Source of the DNA: Rhizobium sp. PDO1-076 | GTDB lineage: Bacteria; Pseudomonadota; Alphaproteobacteria; Rhizobiales; Rhizobiaceae | Reading direction: 5' to 3' | DNA: 64,000 nt | NCBI RefSeq assembly: GCF_000247475.1 | Contig: NZ_AHZC01000408.1 | Coordinates: forward strand, 35-64,034 | Position numbers and translations under genes: made by a program | Notes under the pieces: generated by a model | What the model saw: the letters and a program-made list of their open reading frames with translations, nothing else | Told to the model about the DNA's origin: nothing | Database searches by the model: none | Shown: positions 26,027 to 33,924 of the stretch, piece after piece | Numbering within the stretch: the first letter of the stretch is position 1 | Layout of the letters: every line of letters begins with the position of its first letter

Positions 26027-26716
26027 ATGCGCCTTCTTTCGTTGCGACTCACCTCGACCGCCCAGACGGTCTCCGCCCTGCTCCCCATGCTGCTCTTCGC
26101 AGGCATTGCGGTTGCACAGGTGCCCGATCAACCGTTTCCGGGGACACCACCAAATCCATCCGAACAGGCACCATCCGGGCAACCTTCGGTCGAGCCGGCG
26201 CCGGACAAGCAGGTTCCAGTCAAGGCAGCAGAAAAGCCACGCGATCTCGACGGCATGCTGGCCGCGCTCAAGCGTGAACGCAGCCCGCAGATCGCCCGGC
26301 AGCTGGCCAATTCCGTCATGGCCCGGTGGAATACATCGCAAAGCCCGACCGCCGACCTGCTGCTCGAATGGGCAAAGAAGGCGACCGATGAAAAACGCAC
26401 TGCCGCGGCCCTCGATTTTCTCGACCAGGCGATTGCCCTGAACCCGGAATTTGTCGGCGCCTGGAACCAGCGCGCGACGCTTCACTACACAATGGGCAAT
26501 TACAAGAAATCCGTCTCGGACATCAACAAGGTGCTGGAGCTCGAACCGCGCCACTTCGGGGCACTCGCAGGCCTTGCCGCCATCCTCTCCGAGCGTGGCA
26601 GCCAGGAGGCCGCGCTGAAGGCCTGGGAACGTTATGTCGAGATCTATCCGGCCGACCGCGAGGCGCAGGAATTCGTCATCACCATTTCCGAAGAGCTGGC
26701 CGGAACCCGGACCTGA
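26027..26716 (+). CDS. TPR-repeat periplasmic protein
   Basis: A 229-residue protein with a signal peptide ending near AGIAVAQ (about residue 31), a Pro-rich linker (about 32-70) and TPR-type repeats from about 125 to 215, such as FLDQAIALNPEFVGAWNQRA, then YTMGNYKKSVSDINKVLELEP. TPRs mediate protein contacts; no enzymatic domain is seen. The start at ATG 26027 gives the signal peptide, but no strong ribosome-binding site precedes it. An alpha/beta hydrolase follows 87 bases on. Confidence 0.75.
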   Translation: MRLLSLRLTSTAQTVSALLPMLLFAGIAVAQVPDQPFPGTPPNPSEQAPSGQPSVEPAPDKQVPVKAAEKPRDLDGMLAALKRERSPQIARQLANSVMARWNTSQSPTADLLLEWAKKATDEKRTAAALDFLDQAIALNPEFVGAWNQRATLHYTMGNYKKSVSDINKVLELEPRHFGALAGLAAILSERGSQEAALKAWERYVEIYPADREAQEFVITISEELAGTRT

Positions 26717-26803
26717 TGCATTGCCAACGGCAGGGCTTGACTGCGGGCTCCAGCGCCCGATCTTTCTGAGACCTGCCCCGCCATTTGGAAAGCTGCCATC
26801 TCC

Positions 26804-27928
26804 TTGCCAATTCCCCTCAGACCGGGCCTGATCGTGCTGGCCATCGTCATCTTTCTGGCCGCACTGCTTCTTGTTCTGGCCGCCGCGACCTATGTCCGCG
26901 CCAGGATGATCGAAGCGGCCTACCCGAACACCGGCACGCTGACAGATGTCGGCGGCTACCGCCTCAACGCGCTGCATGTTCCCGCAGGCCCGAACGCCGA
27001 CTTGCCACCGATCGTCTTCATCCACGGCGCAAGCGGCAACCTGCGCGACCAGGCCGGCGCCTTCCTGGCACCGCTGCAGGGGCGGGCCGAGATGCTGTTC
27101 GTCGATCGGCCCGGCCATGGCTATTCCGAACGTGGCGGCCCGGAAAACAACTTTCCCGACGGGCAGGCGCGCGCCATTGCCAGGCTGATGGAATTGAAGG
27201 GCATCGACCGGGCGATCATCGTCGGCCATTCCTTCGGTGGCGCGATCACCGCAAGCTTCGGCGTGCTGTTTCCCGACAAGACCGCCGGCCTGCTGTTCCT
27301 CGCGGCGGCAACCCATCCCTGGCCCGGCGGCGTCGACTGGTACTACCATCTCGCCTCGATGCCGATCATCGGTCCGGTCTTTTGCCACACACTGGCGCTG
27401 CATGCCGGCATGGCCAGGCTCGACGCGGCTACCAGCCATGTCTTTGCGCCGAATGCGCGCGCGCAAACCTATGCAAATGACACCGGCCCTGCGCTGGTGC
27501 TGAGGCCGTCCACCTTCCGCGCCAATGCCACGGATGTCGCCAACCTGCTCGGCTACGTGACACGCTTTGCGCCGCGCTACAGCGAGATCGACAAGCCGAC
27601 CGTGGTCATCACCGGCGACAGCGACGAGATCGTGCTGGAGGAGATCCATTCGCGCGGCCTTGCCCGCGACATCACCGGATCGGAACTCGTCTGGGTCAAG
27701 GGGCTCGGCCACAAGCCGGACTATGTCGCGACCGATCTGGTCATCGCGGCAATCGAGAAGCTCGCCGGCCAGCCGCACGACCTGCAGGCCATGGCACGGG
27801 ACCTGGAGCCGATACTTGCAGCCTCAAGCCGGGATCGGCACAGCCACACACCCGAGGCCCGGGCGACAATCGGGGCAAGCCCGGCAACGCTTGCCGAACT
27901 GGAAGACAACCAACCTCCATCCCGTTGA
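26804..27928 (+). CDS. Alpha/beta hydrolase, membrane-anchored
   Basis: A 374-residue protein with an N-terminal membrane helix (LIVLAIVIFLAALLLVLAAA) and an alpha/beta-hydrolase fold. The oxyanion segment is FIHGASGNLRDQ near 68, the nucleophile Ser lies in GHSFGG near 144, the Asp in VVITGDSDEIV near 270 and the His in KGLGHKPDY near 303, so the triad looks complete. TTG 26804 is the only early start that keeps the whole helix; GGAAAG lies 11 bases before it. The substrate is unknown: haloperoxidase, epoxide-hydrolase or esterase activity are all possible. Confidence 0.75.
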   Translation: MPIPLRPGLIVLAIVIFLAALLLVLAAATYVRARMIEAAYPNTGTLTDVGGYRLNALHVPAGPNADLPPIVFIHGASGNLRDQAGAFLAPLQGRAEMLFVDRPGHGYSERGGPENNFPDGQARAIARLMELKGIDRAIIVGHSFGGAITASFGVLFPDKTAGLLFLAAATHPWPGGVDWYYHLASMPIIGPVFCHTLALHAGMARLDAATSHVFAPNARAQTYANDTGPALVLRPSTFRANATDVANLLGYVTRFAPRYSEIDKPTVVITGDSDEIVLEEIHSRGLARDITGSELVWVKGLGHKPDYVATDLVIAAIEKLAGQPHDLQAMARDLEPILAASSRDRHSHTPEARATIGASPATLAELEDNQPPSR

Positions 27929-27970
27929 GCAAAGTGCAATCCGGCCGAAAAAGCTTAAATTCGGGCATTA

Positions 27971-27995
27971 AAAAAGCCGCCCTCGGGCGGCTTTT
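27971..27995. terminator. Bidirectional terminator, alpha/beta hydrolase and pyk
   Basis: GCCGCCC/GGGCGGC (27976-27991) with a 2-base apex is flanked by AAAAAA on the left and TTTT on the right, so it serves both the hydrolase gene and minus-strand pyk. Confidence 0.8.
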
Positions 27996-28019
27996 CCAAT
28001 TCTTGAATGTCGGAACCGA

Positions 28020-29459
28020 TCAGATGCCCGACTGGCCGTCAGCACCGATATAGGCGATGCGCAGCATATTCGTCGCGCCGGGCGTGCCGAGCGGAACGCC
28101 GGCCGAGATGATGATGCGGTCTGCCGGCTTGCCGAAACCTTCCTCGACCACGATCCGGCAGGCGCCGTTGACCATGTCGTCGAGATCCGTCGGCTCCTTG
28201 GACACGACGCAGTGCAGGCCCCAGACAACCGACAGGCGGCGTGCCGTCTGGATGACCGGCGACAGCGCGATGATCGGCACTTCCGGGCGCTCGCGCGACG
28301 CGCGCAGGCCGGTATTGCCCGACGATGTGTAACAGACGATCGCCTGCAGCTTGAGCGTCTCGGCAATCTGGCGGGCGGCCAGCGAAATCGCATCGGCGCC
28401 GGTTGCTTCCGGCTGGGCGCGCTGGGCGTAGATGATGCCCGGATAATGCGGCTCGCGCTCGATAGTGGCAGCGATCGACGCCATGGTCGCGACGGCTTCA
28501 ACCGGATACTGGCCGGAAGCCGATTCGGCCGACAGCATGATGGCGTCGGCACCTTCGAACACGGCGGTCGCCACGTCGGAGACTTCGGCGCGGGTCGGAA
28601 CCGGCGCGGTGATCATCGATTCCAGCATCTGGGTGGCAACCACCACCGGCTTGCCTTCGCGGCGGCAGGCGCGGATCAGCTGCTTCTGGATGCCCGGAAC
28701 GCGCTCCAGCGGCATTTCCACGCCAAGGTCGCCACGGGCCACCATCAGCGCGTCGGAAAGTTCGATGATTTCGTCGATACGCTCGAGTGCCTGCGGCTTT
28801 TCGATCTTCGACATCAGGCCGACGCGACCCTTGGCGATCTTGCGTACTTCGGCCAGATCTTCCGGACGCTGGATGAACGACAGAGCAACCCAGTCGACAT
28901 CATTGGTCGCCAGAACGGCATCCAGGTCGGCGCGGTCCTTGTCGGTCAGAACGCCGGTCGCCAGAATGGTGTCGGGCAGGCTGACGCCCTTGCGGTCTGA
29001 AATCTTCGTGCCGGACACGACTTCGGTGACGATGGTCTTGCCGTCGCACTTCACCGCCTTGAGATGCAGCTTGCCGTCGTCGATCAGCAGGCGATCGCCA
29101 ACATTGACCGATTCCATGATTTCCGGATGCGGCAGGTAGACGCGGGTGGCGTCGCCAGGTGCTTCGTTGCTGTCGAGCGTGAATGTCTGGCCCGGCTTCA
29201 ACTCGACCGTGGTGTCGGCGAACTTGCCAACGCGCAGCTTCGGTCCCTGAAGGTCGGCAAGAATGCCGATCGGGCGGCCGCAGGCGGCTTCGACACTGCG
29301 AATGCGCTGGATCAGCGTCCGCAGCATCTCATGGCTCGAATGGCTCATGTTGATACGGAAAAGATCGGCACCGGCTTCATGAAGTTTCCGGATCATCGCC
29401 TCGTCGGAAGAGGCTGGCCCGAGCGTTGCAAGGATCTTTACTTTGCGGTTGCGCTTCAT
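28020..29459 (-). CDS. pyk: Pyruvate kinase
   Basis: Transfers phosphate from phosphoenolpyruvate to ADP, the last glycolytic step. The 479-residue length is usual. Signatures are KILATLGPAS near 8, FRINMSHSS near 34, LMSKIEKPQALERIDEI near 215, MVARGDLGVEMP near 240, RAEVSDVATAV near 292 and SAESASGQYPVEAV near 310. Its start overlaps the stop of the DUF1036 gene by one base (TGATG), so translation is coupled. Confidence 0.97.
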   Translation of the reverse strand: MKRNRKVKILATLGPASSDEAMIRKLHEAGADLFRINMSHSSHEMLRTLIQRIRSVEAACGRPIGILADLQGPKLRVGKFADTTVELKPGQTFTLDSNEAPGDATRVYLPHPEIMESVNVGDRLLIDDGKLHLKAVKCDGKTIVTEVVSGTKISDRKGVSLPDTILATGVLTDKDRADLDAVLATNDVDWVALSFIQRPEDLAEVRKIAKGRVGLMSKIEKPQALERIDEIIELSDALMVARGDLGVEMPLERVPGIQKQLIRACRREGKPVVVATQMLESMITAPVPTRAEVSDVATAVFEGADAIMLSAESASGQYPVEAVATMASIAATIEREPHYPGIIYAQRAQPEATGADAISLAARQIAETLKLQAIVCYTSSGNTGLRASRERPEVPIIALSPVIQTARRLSVVWGLHCVVSKEPTDLDDMVNGACRIVVEEGFGKPADRIIISAGVPLGTPGATNMLRIAYIGADGQSGI

Positions 29460-29965
29460 CAGTTCTGGCTTTCTTGGGTGCCCGACGTATCGGAGAGCTG
29501 GACCATCCAGCTGCCCTGCCGGCCGGTGTCATATTCTTTGAATCCCATTTGCTGATAGCCACGCGCGAAGCAGTCGTTCACGCCCACGATCTTGAACTCG
29601 TTCTCGGCGACACACATGTTGATGTCACCGGCCCATCGACCGCCGCGGGCCGCGTCTTCAGCATAGAGATAATAGTAGCGCGACTGCAGTTCGCCTTCGA
29701 TCAACGTGGCGCATGTGCCAGCCGGCACCTGCCACCAGCCCTCGGTAATCCAGCCTTCCTCGGCTCGATATCCCACGGAAACGCCGACCAAATTCTGTGT
29801 CCCATTGCAGACCCTGAACTCGGCATGGGCAGCACTTGCGGCCATGAATGGCGCGAGCAAGGCTCCTACGAGAAGAAGGGGCTTTAAAAAACGCGCGGCA
29901 GCGCGGTCGCAAGTCTGTCGATGTTGCTTCTGCACGATTGCCGCCGGAACTCCATAAATGCGCAT
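29459..29965 (-). CDS. DUF1036 secreted protein
   Basis: A 168-residue protein with an N-terminal signal peptide (LLLVGALLAPFMAASAAHA) followed by the DUF1036 domain: EFRVCNGTQNLVGVSVGY near 49, GWWQVPAGTCATLIEG near 76 and YYLYAEDAARGGRWAGD near 97. Conserved Cys in FRVCN, GTCATL, NMCVAE and NDCFARGY could form disulphides, in keeping with a periplasmic location. It is upstream of pyk in one unit, an arrangement I recall from other rhizobia. The function is unknown. Confidence 0.82.
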   Translation of the reverse strand: MRIYGVPAAIVQKQHRQTCDRAAARFLKPLLLVGALLAPFMAASAAHAEFRVCNGTQNLVGVSVGYRAEEGWITEGWWQVPAGTCATLIEGELQSRYYYLYAEDAARGGRWAGDINMCVAENEFKIVGVNDCFARGYQQMGFKEYDTGRQGSWMVQLSDTSGTQESQN

Positions 29966-30150
29966 TGGATGCCTTCTTGCGATGATGACCCAAGAATGTC
30001 AACGCAACTCTAATCGATTATAATTCCCACCTCGGGTCAGGGTTGGAACCATCATGTTCGATCTTGGCACAAACGTGACCGAGGTGAAAGCTTGCGCTCC
30101 CTATTCCCCCATGCGATCAAACCCCTCTAGCATGAGATGGCTTCGAACTG

Positions 30151-30993
30151 ATGAATGAATTCCCACCTTTCGAGATTGTAGACGGCCGATATGACAACGG
30201 CTTGATCCTGCTTGCCGATCACGCAACCAACCATCTCCCGCACCGCTACGACCGCCTCGGCCTGCCGGATTCGGCATTCGAGCGCCATATTGCCTATGAC
30301 ATCGGCATCGAGGCGCTGACCCGCGCACTTGCCGCCCGCCTCGGCGTACCGGCGGTGATGTCGCGTTACTCCCGCCTGCTGATCGATCCGAATCGCGGCG
30401 AGGACGACCCGACCATCATCATGCGCATCTCCGATGGCGCGATCATCCCCGGCAATCACCCGATTGCACCGGACGAATGGCAGCACCGTATCGAGACCTT
30501 TCACCGGCCCTATCATCGCGCCATCGCAGACACGATCGAAAGGGTTGCGACAACCTCCGGCAAGGCGCCCCTCGTGCTGTCGCTGCATTCCTACACCCCC
30601 GCCTGGAAGGGCGTGGCGCGTCCCTGGCATGCGGCCGTGTTGTGGGACACCGACCATCGTGCGGTCCGCCCGCTGATCGACCTGCTGAGCGAACCGGGCG
30701 ACATCCTGGTCGGCGACAACGAGCCCTATGACGGTGCGCTGAAAGGCGACACGATGTATCGTCATTGCATGACCCGGGGCATCCCGCATGCCCTGCTGGA
30801 AGTGCGCCAGGATCTGATCGGCCACGAGGATGGCGTGCTCGCATGGGCCGATCGTCTGGCACCGATCTTTGGCAGGATGAATGCCGACCCTGCCCTTCAT
30901 CGCTATCAGGTCCACGCCTCGCGGACTGGCCCCTACCCGACGATGTCGGCGGACCCCATATCCGAAACACCCCATGAGGAGTGTGCATCATGA
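30151..30993 (+). CDS. N-formylglutamate amidohydrolase family protein
   Basis: A 280-residue hydrolase of the HutG-like family. Family patterns are LLADHATNHLP near residue 19, YSRLLIDPNRGEDDPTIIM near 72, the Ser-His region LSLHSYTP near 143 and EVRQDLIG near 218. HutG cleaves N-formylglutamate in histidine degradation, but no hut gene is near, so the substrate may be another acylated amino acid. Its stop overlaps the next gene start, giving coupling to the DUF1244 protein. Confidence 0.85.
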   Translation: MNEFPPFEIVDGRYDNGLILLADHATNHLPHRYDRLGLPDSAFERHIAYDIGIEALTRALAARLGVPAVMSRYSRLLIDPNRGEDDPTIIMRISDGAIIPGNHPIAPDEWQHRIETFHRPYHRAIADTIERVATTSGKAPLVLSLHSYTPAWKGVARPWHAAVLWDTDHRAVRPLIDLLSEPGDILVGDNEPYDGALKGDTMYRHCMTRGIPHALLEVRQDLIGHEDGVLAWADRLAPIFGRMNADPALHRYQVHASRTGPYPTMSADPISETPHEECAS

Positions 30994-31295
30994 CAAAGCT
31001 CAGCCAACAACAGCAGCTCGAGTTCGAAGCAGCCGCCTTTCGCCGTCTCGTCGCCCATCTGCGTGATCGGCCCGATGTGCAGAATATCGACCTGATGAAT
31101 CTCGCCGGCTTCTGTCGCAACTGCCTGTCAAACTGGTACCTTGACGCCGCCAAGGAGGCAGGCACGGCGCTGACGCGGGACGAGACGCGCGAGATCGTCT
31201 ATGGCATGCCCTATGACGAGTGGAAGGCGCAGCATCAGCAGGAAGCCGATGACAAAAAGAAAGCCGCCTTCGAGCAGAACCGGCCGAAGGAGTGA
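30990..31295 (+). CDS. DUF1244 family protein
   Basis: A 101-residue protein. The core VQNIDLMNLAGFCRNCLSNW followed by YGMPYDEWKAQHQ is the DUF1244 pattern, with a conserved CRNC pair that could bind metal. ATG 30990 overlaps the TGA of the amidohydrolase gene, with GAGGAG upstream. No function has been established. Confidence 0.85.
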   Translation: MTKLSQQQQLEFEAAAFRRLVAHLRDRPDVQNIDLMNLAGFCRNCLSNWYLDAAKEAGTALTRDETREIVYGMPYDEWKAQHQQEADDKKKAAFEQNRPKE

Positions 31296-31385
31296 TCGCC
31301 ACCGCGTCTTTGGGACTTGACGCGGGGCTTCGTTCACGGCAGTTCATCGCCACCGATAAAATTCCCCCTACGAAGGAGATTGCCC

Positions 31386-31655
31386 ATGTCTGATGCTGCC
31401 CACGGCGTCGCCCGCGACCAGCTCCGCGCCTTTGTTGAGCGCATCGAGCGTCTCGAAGAAGAAAAGAAGACCATCGCCGACGACATCAAGGACGTCTATG
31501 GCGAAGCCAAGTCCATGGGCTTCGACACCAAGATCCTCAAGAAGGTCATCGCCCTTCGCAAGAAGGACGACCAGGAGCGCATGGAAGAGGACCTGATCCT
31601 CGACACCTACCTGCATGCACTCGGCATGATCGAAAATCCGCCGGAAGCCGAATAA
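31386..31655 (+). CDS. gapR: GapR-type nucleoid-associated protein (DUF2312/UPF0335)
   Basis: An 89-residue protein of the DUF2312 family, which contains Caulobacter GapR, a protein that binds overtwisted AT-rich DNA ahead of replication forks and helps topoisomerases. It begins with a helix ([20 protein letters not shown]), followed by [32 protein letters not shown] and [14 protein letters not shown], matching GapR in order and length. AAGGAGA is spaced well before ATG 31386, so the upstream extension to 31317 is not used. A terminator follows directly. Confidence 0.88.
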   Translation: MSDAAHGVARDQLRAFVERIERLEEEKKTIADDIKDVYGEAKSMGFDTKILKKVIALRKKDDQERMEEDLILDTYLHALGMIENPPEAE

Positions 31656-31676
31656 GCGCTGTCAGCCGACATCAGG

Positions 31677-31701
31677 AACCCGCCCTCGTGGCGGGTTTTT
31701 T
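31677..31701 (+). terminator. Terminator after gapR
   Basis: AACCCGCC (31677-31684), loop CTCGT, GGCGGGTT (31690-31697), then a T-run. Its stem is identical to that of the second terminator at 31798. Confidence 0.85.
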
Positions 31702-31740
31702 GTTGCCGTGCTAGGCCGCATCGAAGGTGGGCGCAGATCT

Positions 31741-31783
31741 GGGAAGGTCTTATGGCCGGGCAAGGCTGCGCTGCGACCTTCCC
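31741..31783. repeat. Long-range inverted repeat between gapR and the DUF882 gene
   Basis: GGGAAGGTC (31741-31749) and GACCTTCCC (31775-31783) are perfect complements 25 bases apart. An alternative GCCGGG (31755-31760) / CCCGGC (31781-31786) pairing uses part of the same right arm, so the two folds exclude each other. The region lies between two terminators. Confidence 0.4.
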
Positions 31784-31794
31784 GGCTACAAACG

Positions 31795-31822
31795 AAAAAC
31801 CCGCCGGAGTGGCGGGTTTTTT
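31795..31822. terminator. Bidirectional terminator for the DUF882 gene
   Basis: AACCCGCC (31798-31805), loop GGAGT, GGCGGGTT (31811-31818), with A residues before and T residues after, so it works on both strands. It lies just beyond the DUF882 gene stop. Confidence 0.8.
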
Positions 31823-31844
31823 GTGTCTGGGATTTGCGATGCCG

Positions 31845-33740
31845 CTAAGACTTGGGCTGGCCGAAGCGGCTTGGATCGACCGAGGTCGCACCCTGCTTGA
31901 AGCCGACCGGAATGGCGGTGCCCGGTGCGCTCAGCGAGCGGGCAACGATGCGGGGTGCCTTGACCGGCTTGCTGACAGTCGCGAACGTGTCCTTGCTCAG
32001 TGCCCATTGCGTGATCATGCTCTTGGTCAGCTTTGCACCGCCGGTCATCGCCATGCGCGCCTGTTCGGCCTCAAGCTCGCTCGGACGGCCACCCTTGGTC
32101 GGCAGGCCGGCCTCGACACCATCGGCCTGGCCGACCGGCGTATCGAACATGTCGCCAAACTGCGTCTCGGGTTCGGCTTCTTCTTCGCGGTCGATCGAGG
32201 CAACCTCGATATAACGTGCCGGCTGCTGCGGCTGCGCAGCGGGCGCATCCTCGACCTTGGCCACCGCGGTCATGTCCTTCGGATAAGCTGCCGGAACCGG
32301 GGCTGCAGCCATCTCGGGCTGAGCATTGCCCTTCTCGAGCGCCTCGGCCGCTTCAGGAGACAGGATCGCCTGCTCGACTTCATCGACTTCCGCTTCGATT
32401 TCCGAATCGGCATTCGCGAGCAGCGCTTCGGCAACCGATGGGCGCACAGACGGGACTGGGACCGTCATGCCGTCAGCCAGCACTGCACCCTCGGTCATTG
32501 CCGGATCGATCGATGCCGTCATCACATTCGCGGCAGCACCCTGTTCCGCATTGCCAGGCATGCCGCGCGGTCCGAGCAGTGTCGGGATCGGGATGTTGAC
32601 CGCCTGCAGATCAGCGAATTCACTGGCCGGTGCCTCAACCGGAACCGGTACGCCGCTGGCGACCTGGCTGAGGGCATCCTCGGCCGCATTGCGAGGCGGC
32701 TGATAAAGGGCAACGGCAAGACTTGCATCCGCCTGCTTCAGCGAAGGCCGGGCCTGCGGCACAGGCAGCGCCGCAAGCGACGGCTGCTCGACGCCCGGCA
32801 GGGCGCTGGCGACCATAACCGGTTCGGCGGCGGTCACGACGGCTGGCGCCGGTTCCTCGCGCTGCGGCTGCGCGGCGACGGCGGGACGCTCGGACGGCAC
32901 GCTGACATCTTCTTCCTCGTCCTCGTCACCACCGCCAAACAGCATGGCAAGCAGGTTCTTCGAACGCGACGGGCTCTTAGCTTCCGCCATCAGGATCGTA
33001 TTGCCGGAGGCCAGACGCTTCTTGTACTCAGCCATTGCCTGCTGGTAGCCCGGCAGCGGCTTGCCGTCCGAAGGAAGGTGAACCGTCTTGCCGTCGGGGA
33101 ACAAGCGAACGAGATCCTGGCGGTTCATCCGCGGCCAAGCGCGCACGCCGCCGACATCCAGATGGACAAACGGCGAACCGGAATTCGGATAGTAACCGAC
33201 GCCACCGGCCTGCAGCTTCACGCCGTTCTCGCGAATCGTCTTCAGCGAAACGCCCGGAATGTAGAAGTCCATCGCCGTGCCGCGCATGTGCTGGCTTTCC
33301 TTGGCCACGCCTTTCGAGCGGGACCTCAGCATGGCGTTGGTCTGCGGCGAACGATAGCCGGATACGGCCTTGATATAACCCTTGCCGCCGGAGCGCTTGT
33401 AGACTTCCCACACCAGATCGAACAGGCGCGGATCCATCTTGGTCGGCTCGTTGCGACGCCAGTCGCGGAGAATGTAATTGAGTTGCTTCAGACCCTTCGG
33501 GTCGTAGCGGCCATTGCGCTTGAACGTGATCGACGCTTTTTCGCCCGTGTGGACGAATTCGATGTTCAGCGTCCGGGTTTCGGCCGAAGCCGTCCTGGCC
33601 GTACCAACAAGCAAAAACGCACTGATAAAAAACATCGCGAACAGCGGCAGCAAAAGCCTCTTCGCGAAATGCGCGCAAGCAATCCGGGCCAAGCGCCCGT
33701 TTTGCTTATGAGGCGCGCTAATGTCCTGCGATGTATGCAA
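31845..33740 (-). CDS. DUF882 / peptidase M15-like secreted protein with long C-terminal tail
   Basis: Up to 631 residues. A basic N-terminus and hydrophobic helix (LLLPLFAMFFISAFLLVG) precede a DUF882 domain at about 55-245. Zinc-type ligands of the LAS peptidase fold are visible: SGYRSPQTNAML near 125, SQHMRGTAMDFYI near 148 and FVHLDVGGVRAWPR near 190. That suggests a peptidoglycan-acting carboxypeptidase relative. Residues from about 260 are low-complexity, rich in Ala, Pro and Glu, an unusually long tail. The start is uncertain: TTG 33740 gives the longest form, and TTG 33692 or the ATG within the hydrophobic helix are alternatives. Confidence 0.78.
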   Translation of the reverse strand: MHTSQDISAPHKQNGRLARIACAHFAKRLLLPLFAMFFISAFLLVGTARTASAETRTLNIEFVHTGEKASITFKRNGRYDPKGLKQLNYILRDWRRNEPTKMDPRLFDLVWEVYKRSGGKGYIKAVSGYRSPQTNAMLRSRSKGVAKESQHMRGTAMDFYIPGVSLKTIRENGVKLQAGGVGYYPNSGSPFVHLDVGGVRAWPRMNRQDLVRLFPDGKTVHLPSDGKPLPGYQQAMAEYKKRLASGNTILMAEAKSPSRSKNLLAMLFGGGDEDEEEDVSVPSERPAVAAQPQREEPAPAVVTAAEPVMVASALPGVEQPSLAALPVPQARPSLKQADASLAVALYQPPRNAAEDALSQVASGVPVPVEAPASEFADLQAVNIPIPTLLGPRGMPGNAEQGAAANVMTASIDPAMTEGAVLADGMTVPVPSVRPSVAEALLANADSEIEAEVDEVEQAILSPEAAEALEKGNAQPEMAAAPVPAAYPKDMTAVAKVEDAPAAQPQQPARYIEVASIDREEEAEPETQFGDMFDTPVGQADGVEAGLPTKGGRPSELEAEQARMAMTGGAKLTKSMITQWALSKDTFATVSKPVKAPRIVARSLSAPGTAIPVGFKQGATSVDPSRFGQPKS

Positions 33741-33924
33741 TGCAATCCCCGTCCAAAGACTACGTCCCAGGCAAACTCAAATGAATGTCAAATGCGGTCT
33801 TAGCATGGCAAATCTGCCACAGATCCGCAAGCAATCCATATATAGTGAACGCTTGCCTAACAAGTGCTTAGCATGTGGTAAGCGATTAAGCTTACCCCAG
33901 AGTTAACACTGGACAAAGTCGGAA
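33741..33924. other. AT-rich intergenic gap
   Basis: About 180 bases between the DUF882 gene and the upstream regulator gene, of lower GC than its surroundings. It presumably holds the DUF882 promoter. No gene or clear motif was seen. Confidence 0.4.

Noticed and set aside
25961-27778. 605-codon open frame on the minus strand
   Set aside because: It spans the TPR and alpha/beta hydrolase genes and an intergenic gap; those plus-strand genes have real motifs, the minus frame has none.
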